This document shows, piece by piece, positions 52,732 through 62,455 of a DNA stretch of 64,000 bases; position 1 is the first letter of the stretch, and the number at the start of each line of letters is the position of its first letter. The notes under the pieces were generated by a model. That model saw nothing but the letters and a program-made list of their open reading frames with translations. It searched no databases and was not told where the DNA came from. Source of the stretch: an uncultured Rikenellaceae bacterium (GTDB taxonomy: Bacteria > Bacteroidota > Bacteroidia > Bacteroidales > Rikenellaceae); assembly GCA_949287525.1 (NCBI GenBank), contig CASEGL010000002.1, positions 113,171 to 177,170 on the forward strand, given 5' to 3'. Both the position numbers and the translations under genes were made by a program.

Positions 52732-53991
52732 ATGAATACGATCGACAATTACGATTTCCGCGGCAAGCGCGCCATCATCCGTGTGGACTTCAACGTGCCG
52801 TTGGACGAGCAGGGCAACGTGACCGATATGACCCGTATCCGTGCCGCAGTCCCCACCATCCGCAAGGTGCTGGAAGGCGGCGGTTCCGTGATCCTGATGT
52901 CGCACCTTGGCCGTCCCAAGAAGAACAACGACATGAAGTTCTCGCTGAAGCAGATCGTGCCGGCCGTCGAGCAGGCGCTCGGCTGCAAGGTGATGTTCGC
53001 CGGCGACTGCATGGGCGAGGAGGCGGCACGCATGGCCCGCGATCTGAAGCCCGGCGAGGTGATGATGCTGGAGAACCTGCGCTTCTATGCCGAGGAGGAG
53101 GGCAAGCCGCGCGGTCTGGCAGAGGACGCTTCCGACGAGGAGAAGAGCGCAGCCAAGAAGGCCGTAAAGGCTTCCCAGAAGGAGTTTGTCAAGAAGCTGG
53201 CCTCCTATGCCGATGTCTACATCAACGACGCTTTCGGTACGGCACACCGCGCGCACGCCTCCACGGCGCTGATCGCCGACCTGTTCCCCAACGACAAACT
53301 CTTCGGCTATGTGATGGAGAACGAGCTGAAGGCCATCGACAAGGTGCTGGATGCTCCGCAGCGTCCCTTCCTCGCCATTCTGGGCGGCTCGAAGGTTTCG
53401 ACCAAGATTACCATCATCGAGCGGCTGATGGACAAGGTAGACAAGCTGATTCTCGGCGGCGGCATGACCTACACCTTCATGGCGGCGCAGGGCGGCAAGG
53501 TCGGCCGTTCGATCTGCGAACCCGATCAGTTCGATACGGCGCGCGCCATTCTGGAGAAGGCCAAGGCCAAGGGCATCGAGCTGGTGCTGGCCGAGGATGC
53601 GCTGATCGCCGATGATTTCAGCGAGAAGGCCAATACGAAACAGGTGCCGGCCAATGAGATTCCCGACGGATGGGAAGGCGTCGATATCGGCGACCGGACG
53701 AAAGGCATCTTCCGCGACGTGATCCTCTCCTCGAAGACGATCCTGTGGAACGGACCGGTCGGCGTCTTCGAGATCGACAAGTTCGCTACGGGTACCCGTG
53801 CGGTGGCCGATGCGATCGTCGAGGCAACGGCTCAGGGCGCTTACTCGCTGGTAGGCGGCGGCGACTCCGTGGCTGCGGTCAATAAGTTCGGCCTGGCCGA
53901 CAAGGTCAGCTACGTTTCCACCGGCGGCGGTGCGCTGCTGGAGTACATGGAGGGCATCGAACTGCCCGGCGTGGCTGCCATCCGCAAATAG
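52732..53991 (+). CDS. pgk: Phosphoglycerate kinase
   Basis: A 419-residue glycolytic enzyme that makes ATP from 1,3-bisphosphoglycerate. Typical segments: [16 protein letters not shown] (substrate loop), [44 protein letters not shown], and NGPVGVFE and [15 protein letters not shown] for nucleotide binding. The length is normal. The codon use and the strong promoter, hairpin leader and terminator suggest high expression. Confidence 0.98.
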   Translation: MNTIDNYDFRGKRAIIRVDFNVPLDEQGNVTDMTRIRAAVPTIRKVLEGGGSVILMSHLGRPKKNNDMKFSLKQIVPAVEQALGCKVMFAGDCMGEEAARMARDLKPGEVMMLENLRFYAEEEGKPRGLAEDASDEEKSAAKKAVKASQKEFVKKLASYADVYINDAFGTAHRAHASTALIADLFPNDKLFGYVMENELKAIDKVLDAPQRPFLAILGGSKVSTKITIIERLMDKVDKLILGGGMTYTFMAAQGGKVGRSICEPDQFDTARAILEKAKAKGIELVLAEDALIADDFSEKANTKQVPANEIPDGWEGVDIGDRTKGIFRDVILSSKTILWNGPVGVFEIDKFATGTRAVADAIVEATAQGAYSLVGGGDSVAAVNKFGLADKVSYVSTGGGALLEYMEGIELPGVAAIRK

Positions 53992-54011
53992 GTGGGGTTC
54001 TTAAAATTATT

Positions 54012-54043
54012 AAAAAAGGCTCGGAATTTTCCGAGCCTTTTTT
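54012..54043 (+). terminator. Terminator after pgk
   Basis: AAAAAAGGCTCGGAA pairs with TTCCGAGCCTTTTTT around TT. Works in both directions. Confidence 0.95.
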
Positions 54044-54064
54044 GTTGTGGTGTGTGCCGGCGGC

Positions 54065-54424
54065 CTATTCGATGGAGAGGCGCTCCGTGGCGATGACCTG
54101 CTGATCCAGATTCATCAGTTCCAGATCGACCCACGTATCGCCGAGGATCGGCAGGTCGAGGGCTTCGATTGTTTGCTCGAGCGTGACAGCGAAGGATTTG
54201 AATGCGCTGATGGCCTCCTTGTCGGGGCGCACATTGTACATTTCGATGGCGTTGTACTCCTCGATGGCTGCGTTGACGGCTGTCTGTACGAGCAGGTTGG
54301 CCGACATGTTGCTGCTCATTTCGCCTACCTGCACGTAATGGCCGCTGGAAACGGTCTCTTTGCAGGAGGTGAAGGCAAGCAGGATGCCGAGCGAGAAGAG
54401 AGCGAGAATCAGACTTTTTTTCAT
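54065..54424 (-). CDS. Small predicted lipoprotein
   Basis: A 119-residue protein with signal peptide (MKKSLILALFSLGILLAF) and lipobox FTSC (Cys21). The mature part is mainly helical and mildly acidic, with no motif that I recognise (segments: SSNMSANLLVQTAVNAAIEE, FAVTLEQTIEALDLP). Only the ATG at 54422-54424 gives a signal peptide. A -7 element TATATTTG is at 54451-54458. It lies between pgk and a two-component system, and could be a stress-linked envelope protein, but that is speculation. Confidence 0.7.
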   Translation of the reverse strand: MKKSLILALFSLGILLAFTSCKETVSSGHYVQVGEMSSNMSANLLVQTAVNAAIEEYNAIEMYNVRPDKEAISAFKSFAVTLEQTIEALDLPILGDTWVDLELMNLDQQVIATERLSIE

Positions 54425-54450
54425 GATGTGTCGTTTTTGGTTTCCGGCGG

Positions 54451-54458
54451 CAAATATA
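54451..54458 (-). promoter_or_regulatory. -7 element of the small lipoprotein gene
   Basis: The coding strand reads TATATTTG, 27 bases before the ATG. The spacer toward the response-regulator gene is only about 50 bases, and no TTG is at -33. Confidence 0.5.
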
Positions 54459-54506
54459 GCGGGATTTTTTTCGGAACGGCGTTCCCGAAAAAACATTTTG
54501 CGCCGG

Positions 54507-55154
54507 TCAGATGGCGACAATGCCGTTCTTGATGGCCCAGACAACCAGATTGGCCGTATTCTTGCAGCCGGTCTTCTCGAGAATGTTGGCGCGGTGTTTG
54601 TCCACGGTGCGTTTGGAGATGAAGAGCCGGTCGCCGATCTCCTGGTTGGACAGTCCCTTGCAGATGAGCAGCAGGATCTCCTTCTCGCGATCCGACAGCA
54701 GGGCGGGCTGCTCCTGGCGGGAGGTTTTCAGGCTGCCGACCAGATGCTGCAGCAGCTCCTGAGAAAAGAAACTGCCCCCTTCGCAGACGATGCGGATGGC
54801 GGCCACCACTTCGTCCAGGTCGGCGCTCTTGAGAATGAATCCCTTGGCACCGGCTTCCACCATGCGGAAGTAAAAGGCCTCCTCGGCATGCATGGAGAGG
54901 GTGATGATCTTCTCCTCGGGGTTGTCCGCCAGAGCCAGTTCGGTGGCCTGGATGCCGTCCATGACGGGCATGTCGATGTCCATCAGCACCACATCGTGCG
55001 GCACGGTGCGGATCAGTTGCAGGCACTCCGCGCCGTTGGCGGCCGTGCCGACTACTTCGCATTCAGGCCGGCGGGACAGCAGGCCGCTCAGCCCCGACAG
55101 GAAGAGGGCGTGGTCATCGGCCAGCAGAACCCTATATTTTTTTGGCTCGCTCAT
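54507..55154 (-). CDS. NarL/LuxR-type response regulator
   Basis: A 215-residue regulator. The receiver domain has the acidic pair LLADDH, the phosphoryl acceptor Asp59 in VVLMDIDMPVMDG, and Lys in KGFILKSAD. The C-terminal LuxR-type helix-turn-helix reads LSDREKEILLLICKGLSNQEIGDRLFISKRTVDKHRANI (part: GLSNQEIGDRLFISKRTV). It overlaps the sensor-kinase gene by 23 bases. Start at ATG 55152-55154; another ATG is five codons upstream. Target genes are unknown. Confidence 0.95.
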   Translation of the reverse strand: MSEPKKYRVLLADDHALFLSGLSGLLSRRPECEVVGTAANGAECLQLIRTVPHDVVLMDIDMPVMDGIQATELALADNPEEKIITLSMHAEEAFYFRMVEAGAKGFILKSADLDEVVAAIRIVCEGGSFFSQELLQHLVGSLKTSRQEQPALLSDREKEILLLICKGLSNQEIGDRLFISKRTVDKHRANILEKTGCKNTANLVVWAIKNGIVAI

Positions 55155-56109
55155 CGGTATGTTTGACATTGACGCTGATGTGGGCGTGCATGCCCTGCGT
55201 GCGGACGCTCTCGATCGTGATGGCTCCCTTGAGCGACTGGATGCGGGAGGTGATGTTCGAGAGTCCCATGCCCGTATCGATCACGGCTTCCGGGTCGAAG
55301 CCCTTGCCGTTGTCCGTATAGTCGATGGTGATCGTGTCGTCGGCGTACTGCATGTCGAGGGTCAGCTGGGTGGCGCCCGAATGTTTCAGACTGTTGGAGA
55401 TCAGTTCGCCGATGACGCGGTAGAGGATGACTTCGATGTTCGGATCGAACCGCTCGGTGCGCAGGTTGGTGCGGAAGTCGATCGCGATGCCCCGCTGGGA
55501 GTTGATCGAGAGGGTCGTGTTGATGAAGCTGCCGACCGCCTTGGCCAGACCGAACGTGTTGAGCGTATGGGGACTGAGTTTGTTCGATATTTCGCGGATG
55601 CTGCGGATCGCCTCCTCGATGACATAGGAGGTGTTGGCGATCAGCTGGGCGTCCTTCTCGGAGGTGCAGCTCTTGGACAGTTCGCCGAGGGACATCCTGG
55701 CCGAGGAGAGCAGGGGACCCAGTCCGTCGTGCAGCTCTTTGGAGAAGTGGAGCCGCTCTTTCTCCTCCGTGCGCAGTACGGTGTTCAGGATGCGGCGTTC
55801 GGTCAGCTTGCGCTGGTAGTTGAGGCGCCGGACGGAGGTGATGATCTTGTTGATGTAGAACAGGCCGACGGCCAGACACAGGGAGGTGACCGCACCGATC
55901 CACGCCATGAAGTAGGGGGGCAGCTGCCATTCGCGGCCTGCGGTGACCTGAATGAATTCGTGGAGGCGGAACATGCACATCATCAGCAGCGCGAACGAGA
56001 AAAGCATCCACGCGACATTGTATTTGGTGGCGCGGGTGAGCCGGATGGCGATGACGACGGCGATGAGCTGCAGAATGATGGAGATGATGATGAGTGTTTT
56101 GAGTACCAT
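55132..56109 (-). CDS. Sensor histidine kinase, NarX/DesK type (HisKA_3)
   Basis: A 325-residue membrane kinase with three N-terminal helices (residues ~4-22, ~32-47, ~67-88), and no sizeable extracytoplasmic domain, so it may sense the membrane itself. The dimerisation helix has the phospho-accepting His127 in KELHDGLGPLLSS. The ATPase domain shows ELISNSLKHSGA (N box), DYTDNGKGFD (G1) and GMGLSNITSR (G2). It works with the downstream NarL-type regulator, whose gene overlaps by 23 bases. A -7 element TATATTTG lies at 56134-56141. Confidence 0.95.
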   Translation of the reverse strand: MVLKTLIIISIILQLIAVVIAIRLTRATKYNVAWMLFSFALLMMCMFRLHEFIQVTAGREWQLPPYFMAWIGAVTSLCLAVGLFYINKIITSVRRLNYQRKLTERRILNTVLRTEEKERLHFSKELHDGLGPLLSSARMSLGELSKSCTSEKDAQLIANTSYVIEEAIRSIREISNKLSPHTLNTFGLAKAVGSFINTTLSINSQRGIAIDFRTNLRTERFDPNIEVILYRVIGELISNSLKHSGATQLTLDMQYADDTITIDYTDNGKGFDPEAVIDTGMGLSNITSRIQSLKGAITIESVRTQGMHAHISVNVKHTDERAKKI

Positions 56110-56133
56110 GGCGCGGATATGTCAATAGATAAG

Positions 56134-56141
56134 CAAATATA
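56134..56141 (-). promoter_or_regulatory. -7 element of the two-component operon
   Basis: The coding strand reads TATATTTG, 25 bases before the ATG of the kinase gene. The -33 TTG is missing. Confidence 0.5.
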
Positions 56142-56204
56142 ACGAAATCCGCCCGATATGCGGATACGAAGCGGCGCGAAAAACGCGGCAGCGGGCGATA
56201 CCCA

Positions 56205-56242
56205 TAAAAAAGCATGTCGCAACCGTTCGGCTGCGACATGCT
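56205..56242 (-). terminator. Terminator after rplS
   Basis: AGCATGTCGCA (56211-56221) pairs with TGCGACATGCT (56232-56242). On the minus strand the stem ends in a run of T (TTTTTT). Confidence 0.93.
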
Positions 56243-56267
56243 GCGTATCTGGCGTATGGACCGGAGA

Positions 56268-56636
56268 CTATTCCTTGCCTGCGGTGAAACGCTGTTTCTC
56301 TTTGATGCGGGCCTTTTTGCCGGTGAGGTCGCGCAGGTAGTAGATTCTTGCACGGCGAACGACGCCCACTTTGTTTACCTCGATGCTGTCGATGTGCGGG
56401 GAGTAGAGCGGGAAAATACGTTCTACGCCGACACCGTTGGATACCTTGCGGATGGTGAACATCTTGGTGATGCCGCGACCCTTGATTTGGATCACTACGC
56501 CGCGGAAGCTCTGGATACGCTCCTTGTTACCCTCGATGATGCGGTAGGATACGGTGATCGTGTCGCCGCTTTTGAAAGAGGGAACCTCTTTCTTGGTCCA
56601 CATCGCGTCTTGCGCGATTTTGATCAGATTGTCCAT
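56268..56636 (-). CDS. rplS: 50S ribosomal protein L19
   Basis: A 122-residue ribosomal protein at the interface of the subunits. [25 protein letters not shown] (part: [19 protein letters not shown]), [20 protein letters not shown] (20 residues) and [18 protein letters not shown] are characteristic. The basic C-terminal extension is slightly longer than in E. coli. It is transcribed alone from a very good promoter. Confidence 0.98.
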   Translation of the reverse strand: MDNLIKIAQDAMWTKKEVPSFKSGDTITVSYRIIEGNKERIQSFRGVVIQIKGRGITKMFTIRKVSNGVGVERIFPLYSPHIDSIEVNKVGVVRRARIYYLRDLTGKKARIKEKQRFTAGKE

Positions 56637-56716
56637 TGTGTTGTTGCCTTAACGTTTATGCGCGGAATATTACGGACTCCTGTGTTCTCATAAGAGATTC
56701 CTGACGCTTCAGGCTG

Positions 56717-56746
56717 CAAAGATAGGTCTTATTTTCCGAACTGCAA
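56717..56746 (-). promoter_or_regulatory. Promoter of rplS
   Basis: The coding strand reads TTG (56744-56746), 19 bases, TATCTTTG (56717-56724). An ideal match. The leader is about 75 bases. Confidence 0.8.
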
Positions 56747-56910
56747 AATCATTGCAACGGATTGTCCGGCCGCAAGATGAAAAAACGACCGGAAAGGGCG
56801 GGGCGGGCTGAGGGTGGCATGGGCGTTGGGCGGCCGTTTTTTTGTGACAAGGACTGGTTATGGCATGGATTTTGTTGAATTTTCGGGTAACCTAAAAACA
56901 TATTCACATC

Positions 56911-57510
56911 ATGAAGAAATTTTTCTTTGCTTTGGCTTTGTTGGTAATGACCGTAGCAGGTACGGCCCAGGCTCAGTGGTATATCGGCGGCGGTATCGGA
57001 TTCAGTACGAACAATGCCAAGAACGCCAACGGTCTGGTGGAGAACAAGGGTTCGCAGTTTACCTTTACCCCGCGTGTGGGTTATGTAATCAACGACCGTT
57101 GGCTGGCCGGCGTGAAACTCGGTCTGACGACCGGAACGTACGGTTCGTGGGGTAATACGAAAGGCACCAGTTTCATGGCTGCGCCCTATGCCCGTTACAA
57201 CTTCGCCCTGGTTGGCCGTTTCGCTTTTGCAGCCGAGGCTTCGATCGAGTTCAGCACCTACGGCACTGCCGAGGCTCCGGAGGTTACAGGCTTCGATTTC
57301 GGCCTGCATGTTGCGCCGGTAGTCGCTTTCGACATCAATGAACACTGGGGATTGGAAACGACCGTCAATCTGTTCCGTTTCGGCTACCAGTATACGAGCC
57401 AGAAGGTCGGTGATGAGAAATCCAGCGTCAATTCGTTCGGCATCGGTGTGGACGGCGACGATATTTTCAATCTCGGCGGCCTGACCTTCAGCGTGATCTA
57501 TCGCTTCTGA
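56911..57510 (+). CDS. Outer-membrane beta-barrel protein
   Basis: A 199-residue protein with a signal peptide (MKKFFFALALLVMTVAGTAQA may be cut after AQA; shown here as FFALALLVMTVAG) and alternating beta strands starting QWYIGGGIGFST and ending FSVIYRF with the C-terminal Phe. It fits the eight-stranded OmpA-like or OprF-type barrel family common in Bacteroidota. No peptidoglycan-binding domain follows. The function is structural or unknown. Ends in a terminator. Confidence 0.88.
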   Translation: MKKFFFALALLVMTVAGTAQAQWYIGGGIGFSTNNAKNANGLVENKGSQFTFTPRVGYVINDRWLAGVKLGLTTGTYGSWGNTKGTSFMAAPYARYNFALVGRFAFAAEASIEFSTYGTAEAPEVTGFDFGLHVAPVVAFDINEHWGLETTVNLFRFGYQYTSQKVGDEKSSVNSFGIGVDGDDIFNLGGLTFSVIYRF

Positions 57511-57531
57511 CATCGGAGCGTTTTGCAACCC

Positions 57532-57563
57532 TATCCCCGTACCGCCGCGTACGGGGATTTTTT
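57532..57563 (+). terminator. Terminator after the beta-barrel gene
   Basis: ATCCCCGTAC pairs with GTACGGGGAT around a 6-base loop, followed by TTTTTG. Confidence 0.93.
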
Positions 57564-57616
57564 GTTTCGGCCGGTGTCGTGGCGCCGGCACGGGATGGAT
57601 TTTGGCGGCGTTTGCG

Positions 57617-57624
57617 TATCTTTG
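57617..57624 (+). promoter_or_regulatory. -7 element of surE
   Basis: TATCTTTG lies 20 bases before the ATG; there is no TTG at the normal distance. Confidence 0.5.
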
Positions 57625-57643
57625 CCTGCCAATCATTGCGATT

Positions 57644-58414
57644 ATGAAGAAGCCTCTCATATTTATTACGAACGACGACGGCGTGAATGCCCGCGGCCTC
57701 AACCTGTTGATCGATGCGGTGCGCCCGTTCGGACGAGTTATCGTGGTCGCCCCCGAAACCGTACAGTCCGGCATGGGGCATGCAATCACCTCCAATACGC
57801 CGCTGTTTCTGCGGACCGTCAAACAGAGCGAGGAGCTGTCGATCTATGCCTGCTCCGGAACGCCGGTCGATTGCGTGAAGTTGGGCTACGACCTGATCTT
57901 TGCCGACGAGCGTCCCGCGCTGAATCTTTCGGGCATCAATCACGGCTCCAACTCGGCCGTCAGCATCCTCTATTCGGGTACGATGGGGGCGGCGATCGAA
58001 GCCAGTTTCTACGGCGCACCCTCCATCGGACTGTCGCTGACCGACCACAGCGAGGATGCCGATTTCGACGCTTCGCTGGAGTTTGCACGCAAGCTGGTGG
58101 GGGACGTGTTGGCGGCCGACATCCGCGAGCCGCTCTGTCTGAATGTCAATATTCCGGTCGGCCGGCCCGAACAGATCCGCGGCTGGCGCGTATGCCGTCA
58201 GAACGGCGGCTACTGGAAGGAGACATTCGTATGCCGCAAGGCGCCTCACGGCAAGGATTACTATTGGCTGACCGGCGATTTCTGCAATACCGAACCCGAT
58301 GCCACCGATACGGACGAATGGGCATTGGCGCACGGTTACATCTCGATCGTCCCCGTCCATATTGATCTCACCAATTACCGGCAGATGCCGCTCCTGGAAC
58401 GGATCATCCGGTAG
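57644..58414 (+). CDS. surE: 5'/3'-nucleotidase SurE
   Basis: A 256-residue metal-dependent phosphatase of nucleoside monophosphates, linked to stationary-phase survival. The metal site is in ITNDDGVNARGL (residues 7-18), with VVAPETVQSGMGHAIT, CSGTPVDCVKLG and SGINHGSNSAVSILYSGTMG all typical. Start at ATG 57644, after the -7 element. In many Bacteroidota surE precedes lpxB; here it is followed by a terminator and an exonuclease gene on the other strand. Confidence 0.96.
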   Translation: MKKPLIFITNDDGVNARGLNLLIDAVRPFGRVIVVAPETVQSGMGHAITSNTPLFLRTVKQSEELSIYACSGTPVDCVKLGYDLIFADERPALNLSGINHGSNSAVSILYSGTMGAAIEASFYGAPSIGLSLTDHSEDADFDASLEFARKLVGDVLAADIREPLCLNVNIPVGRPEQIRGWRVCRQNGGYWKETFVCRKAPHGKDYYWLTGDFCNTEPDATDTDEWALAHGYISIVPVHIDLTNYRQMPLLERIIR

Positions 58415-58438
58415 GGCAACCGCCTTCCGAGATACTGT

Positions 58439-58475
58439 CGCCCCGTAATCGTTTTCGATTGCGGGGCGTTTCGTT
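58439..58475. terminator. Bidirectional terminator between surE and the exonuclease gene
   Basis: CGCCCCGTAATCG pairs with CGATTGCGGGGCG (one wobble pair) around TTTT, followed by TTTCGTTTTT on the plus strand. Confidence 0.85.
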
Positions 58476-58505
58476 TTTCCGACAGGTTACAGGGGGTGCG
58501 GCCGG

Positions 58506-59000
58506 TTACAGGATGCGCAGGGCAATGGCGGCGCAGGCTTCGGCGTCGGCCAGCGCATGGTGGTGTTCGTGGAGGTCGTAGCCGCAGGCGGCCGCTACGG
58601 TGGGCAGCCAGTGGTCGGGCAGGGCGCGGCCGAAGGTGCGGCGCGAGGCGCGGCAGGTGCAGTGGAACGTGTAGTCGGGGTAGGGCATGCCGTAGAGGGC
58701 AAAGACGGCGCGCAGGCAGCCCTCGTCGAAGGGGCTGTTGTGGGCGACGAACGGCAGACCTGCGCAAAGCGGGGCGATCTCCTCCCATACCTCCGGAAAG
58801 GAGGGTGCCTCGATCGTGTCGTGGTAGGTGAGACCGTGGATGCGGGTGCAGAACTCCGAGTAGAAGTTGGGGCGCGGCCTCACCAGCCGGTAGATGCGGT
58901 CCGCAATCTCTCCGTTGCGGACAATGACCAGGCCGACGCTGCAAATGCTCGTCCGTTGGCCGTTGGCCGTCTCGAAGTCGATGGCTGCAAAGTGCTGCAT
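58506..59000 (-). CDS. DnaQ-like 3'-5' exonuclease
   Basis: A 164-residue DEDDh exonuclease. The acidic residues are in AAIDFETANG (motif I), FVAHNSPFDEGCL (motif II) and HHALADAEACAAIAL (motif III with His). This short stand-alone form is like the exonuclease domains used in DNA or RNA repair. The ATG at 58998-59000 begins directly before motif I; the longer frame has no homology and would cross a -7 element. It is flanked by terminators, so it is a single-gene unit. Confidence 0.9.
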   Translation of the reverse strand: MQHFAAIDFETANGQRTSICSVGLVIVRNGEIADRIYRLVRPRPNFYSEFCTRIHGLTYHDTIEAPSFPEVWEEIAPLCAGLPFVAHNSPFDEGCLRAVFALYGMPYPDYTFHCTCRASRRTFGRALPDHWLPTVAAACGYDLHEHHHALADAEACAAIALRIL

Positions 59001-59034
59001 GGCGGGATGGAAAGTCAGTTGGATCGGTTTCGGA

Positions 59035-59042
59035 CAAAGGTA
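59035..59042 (-). promoter_or_regulatory. -7 element of the exonuclease gene
   Basis: The coding strand reads TACCTTTG, 35 bases before the ATG. No TTG at -33. Confidence 0.5.
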
Positions 59043-59114
59043 CGGTTTTTCCGGAGACGGGGAACCCCCGGCCGGCAGCCGCCGGTTCCGGCTCATGAAC
59101 CGGTGGGGGTGAAA

Positions 59115-59160
59115 AAAAGGAGGAGAACCCTGTGCGGGTCTCCTCCTTTTCGGGTTTTTG
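59115..59160 (-). terminator. Terminator after ilvE
   Basis: AAAAGGAGGAGAACCC pairs with GGGTCTCCTCCTTTT with one bulged base and a 5-base loop. T-runs on both sides allow use in both directions. Confidence 0.85.
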
Positions 59161-59173
59161 TCCGAGCGTCGGA

Positions 59174-60196
59174 TTAGAGTTCGATGATCGTGTTCCAGTT
59201 GTGCGTATCTTCGATTTCGCCGTACTGGATGCCCTGCAGGGTCTTGTAGAGTTTCTGGCTCCACTCGCCTGCGGTCTTGCCGTCACCGTAAACGACCGTC
59301 TTGTCGGTTTTCGGATCGTAAACGCTGCCGATCGGGGAGATCACGGCAGCCGTACCGCAGCAACCTGCCTCGCTGAAAGTCGGCAGTTCGTCCACGTTCA
59401 CCTTGCGCTGCTCCACTTTCAGACCGAGGTCTTCGGCGATCTGACGCAGGCTCTTGTTCGTGATCGAAGGCAGTACCGAGTGCGAATCCGGCGTGATGTA
59501 TTTGCCGTCGCGGATGCCGAAGAAGTTGGCTGCGCTGCACTCGTCGATGTACTGTTTCGTAGCCGGGTCGAGGAAGATCACGCTGGCGAAACCTTTGTCG
59601 TGTGCGATGGCACCCGAGTCGAGGCTGGCTGCATAGTTACCGCCGACCTTGACGTGACCCGTTCCCTTGGGGGCAGCACGGTCGTGGTCGTAGTCGATGA
59701 TGACCTTGATGCAGTTGAAGCCGTCCTTGAAGTACGGACCTACCGGCGTAACGAAGACGATGAACATGTAGTCTTTCGACGGGTGTACACCTACCTGCGG
59801 GCCTACGCCGATCAGCATCGGACGGAGGTAGAGCGATGCGCCCGATCCGTAAGGCGGAATGTAGTCTGCGTTGAGTTTTACGGCCTCGATGCAGGCTTTG
59901 GTGAACATCTCAACCGTCGGAACTGCCATTTTCAGGTAGTTGCCGGAGTTGATCATACGTTTGGCGTTCTCCTCAACACGGAACAGACGAACCTTGCCGT
60001 CTTTGCCGCGGAAGGCCTTCAGACCCTCGAACACCTCCTGTCCGTAGTGGAGACAGGTCGATGCCATGTGGATGTTAACGTTTTCGTCCTGCGAGGAATA
60101 GAGTTCACCCCATTTTCCGTCTTTGAATTCGCACCGTACGTTGTAGTCGGTTTTGAAGTAGCCGAATCCGAGTTTCGACCAATCGATGTTTTTCAT
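59174..60196 (-). CDS. ilvE: Branched-chain amino-acid aminotransferase
   Basis: A 340-residue PLP transaminase of fold type IV, for the last step of leucine, isoleucine and valine synthesis. The PLP lysine is in GHVKVGGNYAAS; other segments are CLHYGQEVFEGLKAFRG, LYLRPMLIGVGPQVGV and ECSAANFFGIRDGKYITP. The type-2 form (about 340 residues, with LHYGQE) is common in Bacteroidota. It has no other ilv genes nearby, and lies 66 bases after metG on the same strand. Confidence 0.96.
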   Translation of the reverse strand: MKNIDWSKLGFGYFKTDYNVRCEFKDGKWGELYSSQDENVNIHMASTCLHYGQEVFEGLKAFRGKDGKVRLFRVEENAKRMINSGNYLKMAVPTVEMFTKACIEAVKLNADYIPPYGSGASLYLRPMLIGVGPQVGVHPSKDYMFIVFVTPVGPYFKDGFNCIKVIIDYDHDRAAPKGTGHVKVGGNYAASLDSGAIAHDKGFASVIFLDPATKQYIDECSAANFFGIRDGKYITPDSHSVLPSITNKSLRQIAEDLGLKVEQRKVNVDELPTFSEAGCCGTAAVISPIGSVYDPKTDKTVVYGDGKTAGEWSQKLYKTLQGIQYGEIEDTHNWNTIIEL

Positions 60197-60262
60197 TTCC
60201 GTTATAAGATTTGAAGTTTATAACTAACGTTTCATTCGTTTCGTAGTGTGTGCGGCGGGCGG

Positions 60263-62296
60263 TTAACCTACCGTTGCGCCGTTCATGATGTCGCCTTCCG
60301 GACCGATCAGCGTCAGCTTGCCAGTCGGATCGGCCGCCATGAGGATCATGCCGCGCGACTCGATGCCTTTCAGCTCGCGCGGAGCGAGGTTGACCAGCAC
60401 CAGCACCTGCTTGCCGATCAGCTCCTCGGGCGTATAGTGTTCGGCGATGCCCGACACGATCACGCGCGTGTCGATGCCCGTGTCGATCGTCAGTTTGAGC
60501 AGCTTCTTGGTCTTGACCACCTTCTCGGCCGCAATGATGCGCGAGACGCGGATGTCCATCTTCTGGAAATCGTCGAACGAGACGGCGTCCTTCTGTGCAT
60601 CGACCGTGGCGTTGGCTGCGGCGTTGGCCGCCTTGGCAGCCTCCAGCTTGCGGAGCTGTTTCTCGATGACCTCGTCCTCGATCTTCTCGAACAGCAGTTC
60701 GGGCTTGCCGATGCGGTGGGCGGGGGCCAGCAGGTCGGCGCGGCCGAGCATGTCCCAGCCCAGCGGCTCCAGGTTGAGCATCCGCCACATCTTCTCCGCC
60801 GAGAACGGCATGAAGGGTTCGATGGCGATCGCCGTGTTGGCCGTGATCTGGAGGGCGATGTTGAGGATGGTGGCTACCCGGTCGGGGTCGCTCTTGACCA
60901 CCTTCCAGGGTTCCGTGTCGGCCAGGTATTTGTTGCCCAGACGGGCGAAGCCCATGGCGTCCTTCAGCGCTTCGCGGAAGCGGAACTGCTCGATGTTGTT
61001 CTCCAGCGATTCGCGCAGGCGGGGCAGTTCGGCGAGCGTCTCGCGGTCATAGTCGGTCAGCTCCTGCGTGGAGGGGACGATGCCGTCGAAATACTTGCCG
61101 GTCAGCACCAGCGCGCGGTTCACGAAGTTGCCCAGCACGGCAACCAGCTCGTTGTTGTTGCGGGCCTGGTACTCTTTCCAGGTGAAGTCGTTGTCCTTCG
61201 TCTCCGGCGCATTGGCGGTCAGCACGTAGCGCAGTACGTCCTGTTTGCCGGGCAGGTCCTCGAGGTATTCGTTCAGCCAGACGGCCCAGTTGCGCGAGGT
61301 GGAGATCTTCTCGCCCTCCAGGTTCAGGAACTCGTTGGCCGGCACGTTGTCCGGAAGGATGTACCCGCCGTGGGCTTTCAGCATGGCGGGGAAGACGATG
61401 CAGTGGAAGACGATGTTGTCCTTGCCGATGAAGTGGATCAGGCGGGTGTCCTCGCTCTTCCAGTATTTTTCCCAGTCGGGGGTCAGCTCTTTGGTGGCCG
61501 AGATGTAGCCGATCGGGGCGTCGAACCAGACGTACAGCACCTTGCCCTCGGCGCCCTCCACCGGAACGGGGATGCCCCAGTCCAGGTCGCGGCTCACGGC
61601 ACGCGGCTGCAGGCCGCCGTCGAGCCAGCTCTTGCACTGTCCGTAGACGTTGGTTTTCCACTCCTTGTGTTCGTCGAGGATCCAGCCGCGCAGGAAGGCC
61701 TCGTGGCGGTCCAGCGGCAGGTACCAGTGTTTCGTCTCGCGCAGGACGGGCTGCGTACCCGATACGGTGCTGCGCGGGTTGATGAGGTCGGTGGCGTTCA
61801 GCGTGCTGCCGCACTTTTCGCACTGGTCGCCGTAGGCGCCTTCGTTGCCGCATTTGGGACAGGTCCCCGTGATGTAGCGGTCGGCGAGAAAGATGCCGGC
61901 CTCCTCGTCGTAGTATTGCTGGGTGGTCTCTTCGGTGAATTCGCCCTTCTCGTACAGCGTACGGAAGAAGTCGGATGCGGTACGGCTGTGGACGGGCGAG
62001 GTCGTCCGCGAGTAGATGTCGAACGAAATGCCCAGACCGGCGAACGAATCCTTGATGATCTGATGGTATTTATCGACGATGTCCTGCGGCGTTACCCCTT
62101 CGCGGCGGGCCTTGATGGTGATCGGCACACCGTGTTCGTCCGATCCGCAGATCCAGATGACGTCCCGTCCCCGTTTGCGCAGGTAGCGCACGTAGATATC
62201 CGACGGGATATAGACGCCGGCGAGGTGTCCGATGTGGACGGGGCCGTTGGCGTAGGGAAGTGCGGAGGTGACCAAATATCGCTTGTATTCTTTCAT
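60263..62296 (-). CDS. metG: Methionine--tRNA ligase
   Basis: A 677-residue class I synthetase. The HIGH motif appears as [12 protein letters not shown]; four zinc cysteines are in [18 protein letters not shown]; the KMSKS motif reads [14 protein letters not shown]-terminal tRNA-binding domain ([18 protein letters not shown]) ends the protein, as in E. coli MetG. The ATG at 62294-62296 is the start; an upstream TTG would add only four residues. The window has no adjacent tatD or mrp gene. Confidence 0.98.
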   Translation of the reverse strand: MKEYKRYLVTSALPYANGPVHIGHLAGVYIPSDIYVRYLRKRGRDVIWICGSDEHGVPITIKARREGVTPQDIVDKYHQIIKDSFAGLGISFDIYSRTTSPVHSRTASDFFRTLYEKGEFTEETTQQYYDEEAGIFLADRYITGTCPKCGNEGAYGDQCEKCGSTLNATDLINPRSTVSGTQPVLRETKHWYLPLDRHEAFLRGWILDEHKEWKTNVYGQCKSWLDGGLQPRAVSRDLDWGIPVPVEGAEGKVLYVWFDAPIGYISATKELTPDWEKYWKSEDTRLIHFIGKDNIVFHCIVFPAMLKAHGGYILPDNVPANEFLNLEGEKISTSRNWAVWLNEYLEDLPGKQDVLRYVLTANAPETKDNDFTWKEYQARNNNELVAVLGNFVNRALVLTGKYFDGIVPSTQELTDYDRETLAELPRLRESLENNIEQFRFREALKDAMGFARLGNKYLADTEPWKVVKSDPDRVATILNIALQITANTAIAIEPFMPFSAEKMWRMLNLEPLGWDMLGRADLLAPAHRIGKPELLFEKIEDEVIEKQLRKLEAAKAANAAANATVDAQKDAVSFDDFQKMDIRVSRIIAAEKVVKTKKLLKLTIDTGIDTRVIVSGIAEHYTPEELIGKQVLVLVNLAPRELKGIESRGMILMAADPTGKLTLIGPEGDIMNGATVG

Positions 62297-62403
62297 ATTG
62301 CGTTTCAAACGAATCTAATTGCTACAAAGTTATCGTTTATTTTTGAATTTGCTTACACAATGCGGTTTTTTATGCCGCCGGCCGGCTCTGTGGGGAGAAA
62401 TGA

Positions 62404-62434
62404 ATATGCCGCGTCGGTTGTCGGCGCGGCATAT
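62404..62434 (-). terminator. Possible terminator after the YitT gene
   Basis: ATATGCCGCG and CGCGGCATAT form a perfect 10-base stem with an 11-base loop; on the minus strand the following sequence is only modestly T-rich (TCATTTCTCC). Confidence 0.6.
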
Positions 62435-62455
62435 CGTGGCGGTTCTCCGGAGAGA

